Notes: a model not told the origin generated them from the letters alone. A DNA stretch of 64,000 nucleotides from Schaalia radingae (GCF_900106055.1 NZ_LT629792.1:124001-188000); one strand, 5' to 3'; shown: positions 18,640-27,096, counted from the first letter of the stretch. A program made the numbers and translations.

Positions 18640-19025
18640 AATTCCTTCAATCCTTCGCGGACTCGGGAGACATCCTCGGACGTGCCGAGAAGCTCGAACT
18701 TATACATATGGGGAACGTGTAGCTTTGCAGAGATGATATCGCCCGCCAAGCAGTACGCCGGTCCGAAATTGGTGTTGCCTGAAGAGATCACTCCCCGGCA
18801 ATATGAGCGGTTGGTGGCATCGTTGAGGAACTTGATGACCTGTTTGGGCACAGCTCCTTTGATATTTCCCCCGCCGTAGGTAGGGGTGATCAGAATGAAG
18901 TCGGTGTGAACGTGCAGGAATTCATCATGCGGGTGAAGAGGGATGCGGTGCGCCGGATAGCCCAGTTTTTCGACGAAACGGCGCGTGTTCCCCGTCGCCG
19001 ACGAAAAGTAGACGATCTCCACCAT
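18600..19025 (-). CDS. nrdI: NrdI flavodoxin-like protein
   Basis: A 141-residue flavodoxin-like protein that supplies the oxidant used to build the dimanganese-tyrosyl radical cofactor of NrdF. The N-terminal FMN phosphate loop [16 protein letters not shown], followed by ITPTYGGGN and [11 protein letters not shown], is characteristic. The ATG at 19025 follows AAGGAG. It is the middle gene of nrdHIE. A terminator-like hairpin separates it from nrdH. Confidence 0.95.
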   Translation of the reverse strand: MVEIVYFSSATGNTRRFVEKLGYPAHRIPLHPHDEFLHVHTDFILITPTYGGGNIKGAVPKQVIKFLNDATNRSYCRGVISSGNTNFGPAYCLAGDIISAKLHVPHMYKFELLGTSEDVSRVREGLKEFWSKISPTPAQKS

Positions 19026-19154
19026 GACTGAGGAATCTCCTTATATGGACGTGAGAGCCGGTTAAGTGTGTGAGCCTGCGGGCCGAGGGAGGCATGCGCC
19101 GTGGATGGTGTGAACCGTCGGTCGTGCCTTCCGCGTCTGACCTGTGCATGGGAA

Positions 19155-19184
19155 AAGCCCGACACCTGCGAGGTGGCCGGGCTT
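19155..19184 (-). terminator. terminator/attenuator hairpin between nrdH and nrdI
   Basis: On the minus strand AAGCCCG pairs with CGGGCTT (19178-19184 with 19155-19161), with an inner CACCT/AGGTG stem and a run of four T. It lies 11 bases after the nrdH stop and about 130 bases before nrdI, so it would lower transcription of nrdIE relative to nrdH. Confidence 0.8.
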
Positions 19185-19194
19185 CACGCATTGA

Positions 19195-19458
19195 TCAGGC
19201 TTGGGCGACCCGCAGCGGTGCAGCCTCGGCAGCCATTGCCGCAGCAGCTTTGATGCGGTCGGGGCGGTAGCCGCTCCAGTGGTCCTCGCCGGCGATCACA
19301 ACGGGTGCCTGCTGGTAGCCCAGTCCCTTAATGTATTCGAGTGCTTCGGGATCCTGCGTCACGTCGATCGAGGTGTATTCCAGGCCCTGCTTGCCGAGCG
19401 CACGGTAGGTCGCATCACACTGCACGCACATCGGCTTCGAGTACACGGTGATGGTCAT
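19195..19458 (-). CDS. nrdH: NrdH glutaredoxin-like electron donor
   Basis: An 87-residue thioredoxin-fold protein with the redox motif Cys11-Val-Gln-Cys14. Other family features are the NrdH-specific GLEYTSIDVTQDPEALEYIK and the substrate-binding GYQQAPVVIAGEDHWSGYRPD. It reduces the NrdE active-site disulfide with electrons from thioredoxin reductase. It is the first gene of nrdHIE, with GGAGCATCCC just upstream of the ATG. Two NrdR-like boxes lie about 116-163 bases upstream. Confidence 0.96.
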   Translation of the reverse strand: MTITVYSKPMCVQCDATYRALGKQGLEYTSIDVTQDPEALEYIKGLGYQQAPVVIAGEDHWSGYRPDRIKAAAAMAAEAAPLRVAQA

Positions 19459-19922
19459 GGGATGCTCCTTTTTCTTCTATGCGCTCTGTGAGGTGGTGGG
19501 GATCGTCAGGTTCGGTGCGCGTCCTGCGCGCCTTCTTGATACCCCGAGCCGTAGTGGCTCCGTTGATGTATTAACACTACACCTTGTGGCGCCAAGTGCA
19601 AGTGACCACTACATGTTGTGTCTGACTGATGGTGTGCATCGCGCTGTGGACAGGCTGTGGACAGCGAACGGCGGGCCTGTATCTGACAGCTTAAACTCCG
19701 GGCGGGCCTGTGGATAGATGGAATCCCAGCGTGGTGCGCAATCCATATATCTAGTGGGCGTGTTGCGATTCTTCGGCGTGTCGCCCCTATATCTAGGGTG
19801 GCGGACTGGTTGTCGTACCTCTATATAGGCGCATTCGGGCGCTGCAGCGGTGTCCCAGGCCATCGTTCAAACGCCATCGGGCCCTGCTGTCAGACCCCTC
19901 ATTGCGGGACAGTCCCTTTCGC
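19459..19922. other. 464-bp intergenic region upstream of nrdH
   Basis: There is no convincing gene here. The region holds the NrdR-like pair (19574-19621) and, further upstream, three AT-rich near-palindromes containing TATATCTAG or CTATATAGG at about 19743-19757, 19785-19799 and 19818-19830. These are strikingly AT-rich for this chromosome and may be further NrdR-like sites or promoter elements. Confidence 0.6.
19574..19621 (-). promoter_or_regulatory. tandem NrdR-box-like operators of the nrdHIE operon
   Basis: Two 16-bp sites, ACACTACACCTTGTGG (19574) and CCACTACATGTTGTGT (19606), match the NrdR consensus ACACWATATATWGTGT at roughly 12-13 positions each. They are exactly 32 bp apart, about three helical turns, the usual arrangement for cooperative NrdR binding. 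The pair lies upstream of nrdH. NrdR would repress the operon when dNTPs are sufficient (established for the family; the specific site is my inference). Confidence 0.75.
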
Positions 19923-20444
19923 TCAGCCTTGGAGCCGGTAGACTTCATGATCTCCCGCCTCCCCGGCACCGGGGACCAGGCGCAGTCCGAGCTTTTCAGC
20001 AAGTCGAGCCGAGGCTGTGTTCGCGGGGTCGATAATCGCCACGATCGGGAGCTGTGGGTGGCGGTCGCGTGCCCATTCGAGTGCGGCACTGGCAGCTTCG
20101 GTCGCGTACCCCTTGCCCTGCGCCTGTGACGCGAATCGGTAGTAGAGATTCAGGACCGTCTCGTCACCCTCGACCGCATGCCGCACGCCAGTGAAACCGA
20201 TAGTTTCACCTCCGTAAGTCAACACGACAAAGTAACCGATGCCGTGCTGGTGCCAATCCTGTTGCCACGCGGACGTCAGTTCCACGGCTTCGTCACGGTC
20301 TTTCATCGTGAGCTCCGGTCGGTGTCTGTAGGTCAGCGGGTCCGAGTGAATCTTAAAGACAGCGTCAACGTCTGCGTCCTGTGGTGGCCGCAGGCAGAGG
20401 CGTTCGGTCATCAGGGGAGTCGAATCTGCCGTCATGTCAGTCAT
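19923..20444 (-). CDS. GNAT N-acetyltransferase, RimJ/RimL-like
   Basis: A 173-residue acetyltransferase. It opens with the RimJ/RimL-type LMTERLCLRPPQDADVDAVF. The acetyl-CoA binding region includes YRFASQAQGKGYATEAASAA, followed by VAIIDPANTASARLAEKLGL. The ATG at 20444 is preceded by AAAGGAG; an earlier ATG at 20489 has no such site. The acceptor (protein N-terminus or small molecule) is unknown. It appears to be a single-gene unit. Confidence 0.9.
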   Translation of the reverse strand: MTDMTADSTPLMTERLCLRPPQDADVDAVFKIHSDPLTYRHRPELTMKDRDEAVELTSAWQQDWHQHGIGYFVVLTYGGETIGFTGVRHAVEGDETVLNLYYRFASQAQGKGYATEAASAALEWARDRHPQLPIVAIIDPANTASARLAEKLGLRLVPGAGEAGDHEVYRLQG

Positions 20445-20546
20445 AGTTCTCCTTTGATTGAGGGCGGGCTTCATTGGGGGCGGACTCACCTCGACTACAC
20501 ACTCGGGGCACGAGCCGAATCCACAGCATCGCGCGCGGGGCGACCC

Positions 20547-20566
20547 GAGCCTGACGCATCAGGCTC
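20547..20566 (-). terminator. hairpin downstream of the lipoprotein gene
   Basis: A perfect 8-bp stem (GAGCCTGA / TCAGGCTC, 4-base loop) lies three bases after the lipoprotein stop. It has no T-tract, so it may only stabilise or weakly terminate the transcript. Confidence 0.5.
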
Positions 20567-20568
20567 CG

Positions 20569-21402
20569 TTACTGGTTCGCCAACTGCCCGGCGATCTGAC
20601 TGACAAGCGCTTTCGCCTCATCGAGACGATCCGCCGGCTGCGGACCTACCGAAATGAGCACGTTGGCAACGCGTGCCCCGACGGTCACCTCACGCTCCGT
20701 CGCCTCAGCCTGCGTACTGGTTTCCAGCACCCATCCCTGTGAGATCGCCGCATCATCCCAGTTGGACAACGCCAGCGTCGTAGGCGCCCCGCCACCAATC
20801 ATGACCGTGTACTGCGAGCACTGCGCCGCCAGATCCTCAACGGCAGTCACTGCTTCTGCTGCCTCGTCACCCGACGGTGCGACAGCAACGAAAACCCCCT
20901 TCATATCGGCTGCCTGCTCGTCGCCTTCCTGCGGAAGATACAGACTGCGGTGGGGCCATTGGGCGCTCAGAGCTCCGAAAGTATGAGGCCGCCACAGGAT
21001 CGACGCGCACGCAGTCGGCTCTATCGCCTCGGGTGGCAGATCACTTTCAGCCGCGCCGGTCGGGTCCGCCTTGGTGTCAGCGCCGTCACCGCCCTCACCC
21101 TCGGGAACGTTCTTGAGGGTGCGACCGTCAGACAATGGTGCGGCAACTGCAGCGTCCACCTGCTCTTCCGTTAATTCAGCTTCATTGGCGAGGGAGTCCC
21201 CATCTGTCTCATCAGATTGCGCACCGGATTGCGCGCCGTCTGATCGTTCGGCGGCAGGGGCGGATGACTGGCTGGAGGCTCCAGAGTCTTCGCCGCTGCC
21301 GCCCGTGTCCGGTGAGCAGGCCACAAGCGTCAATGCCAGTGCTCCTGATGCGGCCCCTGCGAACCAGATGCGAACCTGGCGTCTGGAAAAAACGCGTGTC
21401 AT
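20569..21402 (-). CDS. putative lipoprotein, actinobacterial
   Basis: A 277-residue secreted lipoprotein. The basic N-terminus and hydrophobic helix end in the lipobox LVAC (Cys about 29). A Ser/Gly/Asp-rich linker of about 100 residues follows. The C-terminal domain (about 130-275) has a Cys pair (TACASIL and AAQCSQYTV) that could form a disulfide. The pattern is reminiscent of extracytoplasmic PknH-like sensor domains, but I cannot assign it firmly. It is divergent from the crcB pair. Confidence 0.75.
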   Translation of the reverse strand: MTRVFSRRQVRIWFAGAASGALALTLVACSPDTGGSGEDSGASSQSSAPAAERSDGAQSGAQSDETDGDSLANEAELTEEQVDAAVAAPLSDGRTLKNVPEGEGGDGADTKADPTGAAESDLPPEAIEPTACASILWRPHTFGALSAQWPHRSLYLPQEGDEQAADMKGVFVAVAPSGDEAAEAVTAVEDLAAQCSQYTVMIGGGAPTTLALSNWDDAAISQGWVLETSTQAEATEREVTVGARVANVLISVGPQPADRLDEAKALVSQIAGQLANQ

Positions 21403-21476
21403 GGTTGGCTTCCTTACCTCGGTTACTTCACCCTACCGCGCCGGCATGATGGCACGCGTGGCGTTAGGCTGACCGT

Positions 21477-21959
21477 GTGGAATCCGCGCACACCGCCTCT
21501 GATGACCAGTCCCATTCGCGGCGCACGCCTGCACTTTCGCGCGCACGCCTGGCTGACATTGCGTGCGTGTTCCTCGGTGGCATGATCGGTACCCTCGTCC
21601 GCGCAAGTCTTGACCATATTGCGGCGGCACATCCCGCCTTATCGGCGCTGGTGCTGGCGTGGTCGACCATTGCGTGCAATCTTGCGGGCGCGCTTATCCT
21701 CGGTTTTTGCGCAGGCTCGGGCCGGTGGCTGAGCGCTCGCGTCAACCTTCTGATCGGCACCGGTATGTGCGGGGCGCTGACTACATATTCGACCATGATG
21801 CTTGGCGCAGTCACATTCGTCCACAGCCCTCCGCTCGACACCACGACGGGCGCGATGGGCAGAATCCTTGCTGGCAGTGCCATTACCCTCGGCCTGCTTG
21901 TCCTGGGGGTAGGTGTCGCCGCTGCCGGCTGGTGGCTCGGAAAAAAGGCGCGGCCATGA
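21477..21959 (+). CDS. crcB: CrcB/Fluc fluoride channel subunit 1
   Basis: A 160-residue membrane protein with four helices. Family motifs are GGMIGTLVRASLD, the conserved Asn-containing helix CNLAGALILGF, and GTGMCGALTTYSTMM with the Phe-box-equivalent threonine/serine track. Fluc proteins export fluoride. When two homologous genes are adjacent they generally form a heterodimeric dual-topology channel. The start is GTG 21477. It overlaps the second subunit gene by four bases (ATGA). I see no fluoride riboswitch upstream. Confidence 0.9.
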   Translation: MESAHTASDDQSHSRRTPALSRARLADIACVFLGGMIGTLVRASLDHIAAAHPALSALVLAWSTIACNLAGALILGFCAGSGRWLSARVNLLIGTGMCGALTTYSTMMLGAVTFVHSPPLDTTTGAMGRILAGSAITLGLLVLGVGVAAAGWWLGKKARP

Positions 21960-22411
21960 GCGCGCTGATGTGGATACTCACCGCCCTTGCCGGCGGGTGT
22001 GGGGCCACCTGTCGGTGGCTGCTGTCGGGAGCAATCACGCGGCGACTGAACGCGCCGACGTCTGCCTCGTCAATAAGTCGACATGTGCCCGGCTCGCGCG
22101 CCCAGCTCCTGCGTCCACTATGTGGAATCGCGGCGGTCAACGTGATCGGATGCCTGCTGGCCGGCGCATTCACGTTTCTGACGACATGGCCGCACTGGTG
22201 GACGGTGATCGGCGTGGGGTTCCTCGGTGCGTTCACGACGTTTTCCACCGCCGTCGTTGACGTGTGTGAAGTGCTGCGAAGCCACCGCACGGCCCTTGGT
22301 GCGAGCCTGCTGGTCGGTGTGTGGGCGCTATGCGTGGTGGCTGTCATTGTGGGGGCGGCTGCTGCTTCGATCGCGATGTTTGCTCTGGCCACGGTGAGTG
22401 CAGGCGGGTGA
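21956..22411 (+). CDS. crcB: CrcB/Fluc fluoride channel subunit 2
   Basis: A 151-residue paralogue of the preceding gene. It has four helices with GGCGATCRWLLSGA, AAVNVIGCLLAGAFTFL and VGFLGAFTTFSTAVVDV, the last carrying the family G-x-x-G-x-F-T-T-F-S signature. The translation start at ATG 21956 overlaps the previous stop, giving 1:1 coupled synthesis of the two subunits of the fluoride channel. A frame continuing upstream runs through subunit 1 and is not used. Confidence 0.9.
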   Translation: MSALMWILTALAGGCGATCRWLLSGAITRRLNAPTSASSISRHVPGSRAQLLRPLCGIAAVNVIGCLLAGAFTFLTTWPHWWTVIGVGFLGAFTTFSTAVVDVCEVLRSHRTALGASLLVGVWALCVVAVIVGAAAASIAMFALATVSAGG

Positions 22412-22471
22412 ATATGGTCACGACTGGGCCGCGACGTTTGCTCTAAACGCGCCGACACTTTAAAGTAGTGA

Positions 22472-22565
22472 TCGACCATCCAGAGCAGCTAAGAGACCTG
22501 GCTCGATGACGCTGCAGCAACCCCCGGTCACGGAGAGGGTGCTTCCGCCAGGACCGATGGAGGAA
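22472..22565 (+). promoter_or_regulatory. SAM riboswitch (SAM-I/SAM-IV clan) of the metNIQ operon
   Basis: The leader contains the S-box-clan core: CCAGAGCAGC, AAGAGACCTGG, CTCGATGACGCTGC, AGCAACC, then a GGGTGC...CC segment and a closing helix. P1 is formed by CCATC (22476-22480) and GATGG (22556-22560). P2 is GCAGC/GCTGC. The P4 hairpin typical of classical SAM-I is missing after GGGTGCTTCC, as in actinobacterial SAM-I/IV variants. The 3' strand of P1 runs into the GGAGGA Shine-Dalgarno of metN, implying SAM-dependent blocking of translation. Confidence 0.85.
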
Positions 22566-22567
22566 CC

Positions 22568-23560
22568 ATGATTGACCTTCACGACGTACGCAAGGTGTAT
22601 CACTTGCGCGGCGGGAATGACGTTGTCGCACTTGATGACGTGACGCTGCACGTCGATGCGGGCTCGATTCACGGAATCGTGGGTCAATCGGGGGCCGGAA
22701 AATCCACACTGATCCGCTGTCTGACCGCCCTCGAACGCCCAACCAGTGGTGAAATCGTGGTCAACGACGTTGACATGACTCAGCTGCGCGGAGCGAAACT
22801 GCGTCAGGCTCGCCGGAACTTCGGCATGGTGTTTCAGGCAGCCAACCTGCTCGATGCGCGCACGGCGGCAGAAAACATTGCATACCCGCTGCAGATTGCG
22901 CGTCGCCCGAAGAAAGAAATCGACGAGCGCGTTGAAGAACTCCTGACCATGGTGGGGCTGCAGGGACGCGGCGGCTCCTATCCGTCGCAACTGTCAGGGG
23001 GCCAGCGGCAACGCGTCGGCATTGCGCGCGGCCTGGCTGGAACTCCGGCAGTGCTGCTATGTGATGAGCCGACCTCCGCACTCGATCAGGACTCAACCGG
23101 CCAGATCCTCGATCTGCTGCGCGACCTGCGCGACTCACTGGGTGTGACGATTGTGATCATCACGCACGAGATGGCGGTTGTACGCGAAATCTGTGACTCG
23201 GTGACACTGCTCAACCACGGCGGCGTCCTCCAGAGTGGAACGATCGAAGAGATCATGAAGGATCCGTCCTCGCCGTTGGCTCAGGAACTGGTCCCCTTGC
23301 CGAACGTGGACGATGCCGTGATCCCGGAAGACCGCGCGCTGCTGGACCTGATTTTCACTTCAAGCCCCGGTGTGCCCACCGGTGCCAGCGTGCTCAACAT
23401 GAGCGCGTCGATGGGTGCCGACGTGACCGCAGGGGTTTTCGAGTCCATCGGATCAACACAGGTGGGACGCCTGGCGCTGTCAGTGCCGCGCTACCACACT
23501 CAGCAGATCCTTCAACAGCTTCATGACCAAGGTATCTACGCGACTGAAAGGCTGGCATGA
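22568..23560 (+). CDS. metN: methionine ABC transporter ATP-binding protein MetN
   Basis: A 330-residue ATPase of the MetNIQ D-/L-methionine importer. Walker A is GQSGAGKST, the Q-loop GMVFQAANLL, the signature LSGGQRQRVGIARGL, Walker B VLLCDEP and the D-loop SALD. The C-terminal about 95 residues form the NIL domain, which in this family binds methionine and inhibits transport. The ATG lies behind GGAGGAACC, adjacent to the SAM riboswitch. It overlaps metI by four bases. Confidence 0.95.
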   Translation: MIDLHDVRKVYHLRGGNDVVALDDVTLHVDAGSIHGIVGQSGAGKSTLIRCLTALERPTSGEIVVNDVDMTQLRGAKLRQARRNFGMVFQAANLLDARTAAENIAYPLQIARRPKKEIDERVEELLTMVGLQGRGGSYPSQLSGGQRQRVGIARGLAGTPAVLLCDEPTSALDQDSTGQILDLLRDLRDSLGVTIVIITHEMAVVREICDSVTLLNHGGVLQSGTIEEIMKDPSSPLAQELVPLPNVDDAVIPEDRALLDLIFTSSPGVPTGASVLNMSASMGADVTAGVFESIGSTQVGRLALSVPRYHTQQILQQLHDQGIYATERLA

Positions 23561-24306
23561 TCATGAATCATGTACTGCTTGCTGCCCACATCGGTGTTGC
23601 ACAATTTCAGTCCGCCATGATGTCGATTGCAGCAGACAAACCCACCTGGGGTGACAACCCGGCACTGACCAAGCAGTTCCTGCCGGCAGTGTGGGAAACT
23701 CTTGTGATGACCGGCGTCGCCACACTGGTGACCGTGATCTTCGGCTTGCCGCTTGGACTGCTGGTCGTCAACACGTCGCGCCACGGGCTCACGCCCAACC
23801 GCATCGTGCACCAGGTTCTCGGCGTGATCGTCAACGTCGGCCGCTCATTCCCATTCATCATCCTGCTGATCGCGATTGTGCCGCTGACCAGGTTCCTGGT
23901 GGGAACCACGCTCGGCTGGAAAGCCGCGATGCCGTCCCTGATTATTGGTGCCATCCCGTTCTTTGCACGACTGGTGGAAACAAACGTGCTGGCCGTTTCA
24001 CGCGGCAAGATTGAAGCAGCCCAAATGATGGGCGCATCCAACCAGCGCATCTACTGGGGTGTCCAGGTTCGCGAAGCTCTGCCTGCCCTGATCCAGTCGG
24101 TGACTGTCCTGGCGATCACGTTGATCGGCTACTCGGCAATGGCCGGAGCGGTCGGTGCCGGTGGCCTTGGAAAGCTGGCCATCAACTACGGCTACAACCA
24201 ATTCATGCCCGACGTCATGCTGTGCGCAGTCGTTGCGATCATCATCATCGTCCAGGTGATCCAGATGATGGGTGACATGATCAGCCGGCTGGTGGACCAC
24301 CGCTGA
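23557..24306 (+). CDS. metI: methionine ABC transporter permease MetI
   Basis: A 249-residue permease with five to six helices. The MetI-like sequence RSFPFIILLIAIVPLTRFLVG is followed by the coupling-helix region KIEAAQMMGASNQRIYWGVQVREALP (an EAA loop). The protein carries about 35 residues ahead of the first helix. Translation is coupled to metN through an ATGA overlap. It would form the membrane channel with MetN and receive substrate from MetQ. Confidence 0.95.
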   Translation: MIMNHVLLAAHIGVAQFQSAMMSIAADKPTWGDNPALTKQFLPAVWETLVMTGVATLVTVIFGLPLGLLVVNTSRHGLTPNRIVHQVLGVIVNVGRSFPFIILLIAIVPLTRFLVGTTLGWKAAMPSLIIGAIPFFARLVETNVLAVSRGKIEAAQMMGASNQRIYWGVQVREALPALIQSVTVLAITLIGYSAMAGAVGAGGLGKLAINYGYNQFMPDVMLCAVVAIIIIVQVIQMMGDMISRLVDHR

Positions 24307-24502
24307 GGCACTACCAGCCGGCACACACCGCGGGCACTGCCCGCATCAGATTTCATGCGCGGCACCCGTCGCATCTGACCCGCAATACGCCTGCAACATG
24401 AGTGGAGTGCATTGCATCAACGGGAACGTCACCCTCGTTCATCTCACATGCTTCAGCGCAATTGAAAAAACCTGAAAACTTGACCATTCTGAATTTAGAA
24501 AC

Positions 24503-24520
24503 GGTCTGCATTGGCAGACC
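24503..24520 (+). other. small hairpin in the metQ leader
   Basis: GGTCTGC and GCAGACC form a 7-bp stem with a 4-base loop about 25 bases before the metQ start codon. The metI-metQ gap is about 240 bases. The hairpin could protect or process the mRNA so that the binding protein is made in excess (inference). Confidence 0.4.
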
Positions 24521-24544
24521 GGCAACATGATTGGAGAAACTCTC

Positions 24545-25441
24545 ATGCGTCTATCTCATCTGAACACACGCTCTTTCAAGGCCCTCGCAGTGTGTGGCCT
24601 GGCAGCATCCTTCGCTCTGGCAGGCTGCGGCGGCGGCAACTCAACGGAATCAGCCACCAGCGGCTCGGCTGACGCAGCAGCATCAGGCGAAGCAGGCGGC
24701 GCAAGCGGTGACGTCATCAACCTGACCGTCGGCGCCAGCCCTTCACCTCACGCCAAAGTCCTGCACTTTATTCAGGACAACCTGGCTGCTGAAGCTGGCA
24801 TTAACCTGGAGATCGTCGAGTACACCGACTACCATCAGCCGAACGTTGCGCTGAACAGCGGTGACCTGGATGCGAACTTCTACCAGACCCCGAACTTCCT
24901 GGATGACCAGGTCAAGGAATTCGGCTATGAGTTCGACCAGGGCGAGGGCGTCCACATCGAGCCGCTCGGTATCTTCTCCGAGAAGATCAAGGACCTGAAG
25001 GATTTCCCCGATGGCGGCAAGATCGGCATCATCTCTGATGTGACCAACCAGCGTCGTGCACTCGAACTGCTTGAAGCCAACGGATTCGTCAAGATTGCCG
25101 AGGGTGACGAGGCAGCCAACATCAACTCTGTTGAAAAGCTCAAGAACTTCGAGTTCTTTGAAGCCGAAGGCGCACAGCTGGTACGTTCACTGTCTGACGT
25201 TGACATCGCCGTGATCAACGGTAACTTCGCGCAGGAAGGTGGCCTGACCATCAATGGTGACGCACTGGTTGCCGAGCAGGGTAAGGGAAGCCCGTACACC
25301 AACTTGCTCGTGTGGAAGAAAGATCTGTCTGGTGACAAGCTCGAAGGTGTGAAGAAGCTTGACGAGCTGCTGCACTCCGACGAGGTCCGCACCTTCTTCG
25401 AAGAGAACTGGTCAGACGGCACCGTCCTTCCCGCGTTCTAA
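24545..25441 (+). CDS. metQ: methionine-binding lipoprotein MetQ (NlpA family)
   Basis: A 298-residue substrate-binding lipoprotein. A signal peptide ends in the lipobox LAGC. The mature part has the NlpA/MetQ signature VGASPSPHAKVLHFI, then VEYTDYHQPNVALNSGDLDA and NFYQTPNFL, with GNFAQEGGL near the C-terminal ligand residues. It captures methionine outside the membrane and delivers it to MetNI. Start ATG 24545 sits eight bases after GGAG; an ATG at 24527 lacks a ribosome binding site. Confidence 0.94.
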   Translation: MRLSHLNTRSFKALAVCGLAASFALAGCGGGNSTESATSGSADAAASGEAGGASGDVINLTVGASPSPHAKVLHFIQDNLAAEAGINLEIVEYTDYHQPNVALNSGDLDANFYQTPNFLDDQVKEFGYEFDQGEGVHIEPLGIFSEKIKDLKDFPDGGKIGIISDVTNQRRALELLEANGFVKIAEGDEAANINSVEKLKNFEFFEAEGAQLVRSLSDVDIAVINGNFAQEGGLTINGDALVAEQGKGSPYTNLLVWKKDLSGDKLEGVKKLDELLHSDEVRTFFEENWSDGTVLPAF

Positions 25442-25449
25442 GCAGCTTG

Positions 25450-25486
25450 CTGGCACTGCTCCAGACAGTGTGCTGAGCAGTGCCAG
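25450..25486 (+). terminator. hairpin downstream of metQ
   Basis: A perfect 12-bp inverted repeat (CTGGCACTGCTC at 25450-25461, complement at 25475-25486) starts nine bases after the metQ stop. The T-tract is poor, but the stem is strong and the position fits termination of metNIQ. Confidence 0.7.
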
Positions 25487-25566
25487 ATAGGGCTGTCCTC
25501 CTGATAGTAACGGCAGCCACTGCTTTACGCGGTAGCTGCCATTCAAGGGAGAAACTTCATAACAGA

Positions 25567-25607
25567 TGGGGGCGGCGCACTTCGCGAACGGAAGTGTGCC
25601 GCCCCCA
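25567..25607 (-). terminator. convergent hairpin terminator between metQ and upp
   Basis: A 17-bp stem with one G-T wobble (TGGGGGCGGCGCACTTC at 25567-25583 with its partner at 25591-25607) and a 7-base loop lies 15 bases after the upp stop. TACATTTTCCTTAG follows on the plus strand, so it may terminate both converging transcripts. Confidence 0.8.
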
Positions 25608-25621
25608 TCAGTACATTTTCC

Positions 25622-26260
25622 TTAGTCGATGATGCCGTACAGGCGGTCGCCGGCATCGCCCAGGCCGGGTACGATGTAGGACTTCTCGTTCAAGCCCTCA
25701 TCAACGGCGGCGAGTACAACGGTGACATCAGCGCGATCACCCACGGCTTTTTCCACCTCATGAATGCCTTCCGGCGCCCCCAGAATGCATACGCACGTCA
25801 CATCACGGGCGCCGCGTTCCAGCAGGTAGTTCGTCGCGGCTACCATCGTGTGGCCGGTGGCGAGCATGGGATCCAGAATAAAGCACTGACGGCCCGACAG
25901 GTCGTCCGGCAGCCGATTCGCATAGGTTTCAACCTGAAGCGTATCCTCGTCACGCTTCATACCCAGGAACCCAACCTCGGCGGTGGGCAGCAGGCGAGTC
26001 ATCCCGTCGAGCATTCCGAGGCCTGCACGTAGGACGGGAACGACAATCGGACGTGGATCGGACAGTCGTGCCCCAACGGTGGGACACACGGGAGTCTCAA
26101 TTTCGATATCTTTCACGGCAACGTGACGTGTTGCCTCGTAGGCCAGCAGGGTGACGAGTTCGTCAACGAGCTGGCGGAATGTTGCCGACGGAGTGCGGCT
26201 GTCTCGAAGAACAGTGAGCTTGTGGTCAATCAGCGGATGATCAGCGACATGTAGGTGCAT
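25622..26260 (-). CDS. upp: uracil phosphoribosyltransferase
   Basis: A 212-residue enzyme converting uracil and PRPP to UMP in pyrimidine salvage. The PRPP-binding loop is [13 protein letters not shown]. Other family blocks are [26 protein letters not shown] and the uracil-binding C-terminus [15 protein letters not shown]. It has the usual length, is monocistronic, and is divergent from tadA. Confidence 0.96.
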   Translation of the reverse strand: MHLHVADHPLIDHKLTVLRDSRTPSATFRQLVDELVTLLAYEATRHVAVKDIEIETPVCPTVGARLSDPRPIVVPVLRAGLGMLDGMTRLLPTAEVGFLGMKRDEDTLQVETYANRLPDDLSGRQCFILDPMLATGHTMVAATNYLLERGARDVTCVCILGAPEGIHEVEKAVGDRADVTVVLAAVDEGLNEKSYIVPGLGDAGDRLYGIID

Positions 26261-26344
26261 GGTTCAAGCGTACCGCGCCGGACATGCCTGAGGCGATCGA
26301 GTCGTTACTGTTGTCCTTCTCCGCTGGCGCGGTAGGCTTACCTC

Positions 26345-26998
26345 GTGACGGTCGACGAATCATGGTCCCAGGCGATGGGACGCGCACTGTTTCTGGCGAA
26401 CCGTGCCCGCGAAGCGGGCGATGTCCCTGTCGGAGCGGTGGTCCTGGACCCGCACGGCACGGTCATAGGGTCAGGCTGGAACCAGCGGGAAACGACCCAC
26501 GATCCCAGTGCTCACGCTGAAATTGTGGCGCTGCGTCAGGCCGGCCTCGCGATGGGCACATGGAACCTTGCGGGATGCACCCTGGTTGTGACCCTCGAGC
26601 CTTGCACGATGTGCGCCGGAGCGGTGGTCAACTCGCGCGTCGACCGCCTGGTATTCGGCGCGTGGGACGACAAGGCCGGAGCTGCCGGTTCGCTCCGCGA
26701 CGTCGTGCGTGACGCTCGTCTGAACCACACAGTGGAAGTGATCGGCGGAGTTCTGCGCCAGGAAGTGGAAGTCCAGCTCAAAGGATTCTTCTTCGAGAAG
26801 CGCTCAGATGCGCTTCATGAAGGTCGCTCCCCACGAGTCACGTCACACTCGGCCGCCGCTGCCGCACTCCCGCCGGCCTCCCGCTCATCATCAACGAGGA
26901 AGACGCCGAACGGCCCTGATACGACAGTGCCGCCCGCATCGCCTGGTGAGAATCTGCTCCCGAAAGGAGTGCGCCTGCGAGGTCGCAAACGATCCTGA
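26345..26998 (+). CDS. tadA: tRNA-specific adenosine deaminase TadA
   Basis: A zinc deaminase that converts A34 to inosine in the anticodon of tRNA-Arg(ACG). The zinc/catalytic motifs are His57-Ala-Glu59 and Pro-Cys87-x-x-Cys90, and the substrate region DDKAGAAGSLRDVVRD is typical. At 217 residues it is some 60 longer than most TadA proteins. The extra C-terminus is Ala/Pro/Ser-rich and ends in a basic RLRGRKRS tail that could aid RNA binding (inference). The start is GTG 26345. Confidence 0.93.
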   Translation: MTVDESWSQAMGRALFLANRAREAGDVPVGAVVLDPHGTVIGSGWNQRETTHDPSAHAEIVALRQAGLAMGTWNLAGCTLVVTLEPCTMCAGAVVNSRVDRLVFGAWDDKAGAAGSLRDVVRDARLNHTVEVIGGVLRQEVEVQLKGFFFEKRSDALHEGRSPRVTSHSAAAAALPPASRSSSTRKTPNGPDTTVPPASPGENLLPKGVRLRGRKRS

Positions 26999-27096
26999 CG
27001 ACGGGCACCCGGCAACGTGTTTTTGGCCACGGTTAGCCGCCAGATCGCTGCTGAAGTAGCGTTGGTCGACGGATTTCGTGTAATCTGACTGGCCGA

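Noticed and set aside
19609..19863. 84-codon leftward frame upstream of nrdH
   Set aside because: It crosses the NrdR-like boxes and AT-rich palindromes, has no domain, and its composition is that of intergenic DNA.
21403..21476. Fluoride riboswitch upstream of the crcB pair
   Set aside because: The 74-base gap to the divergent lipoprotein gene does not show the conserved GGCGATGG-type start or pseudoknot elements of that riboswitch.
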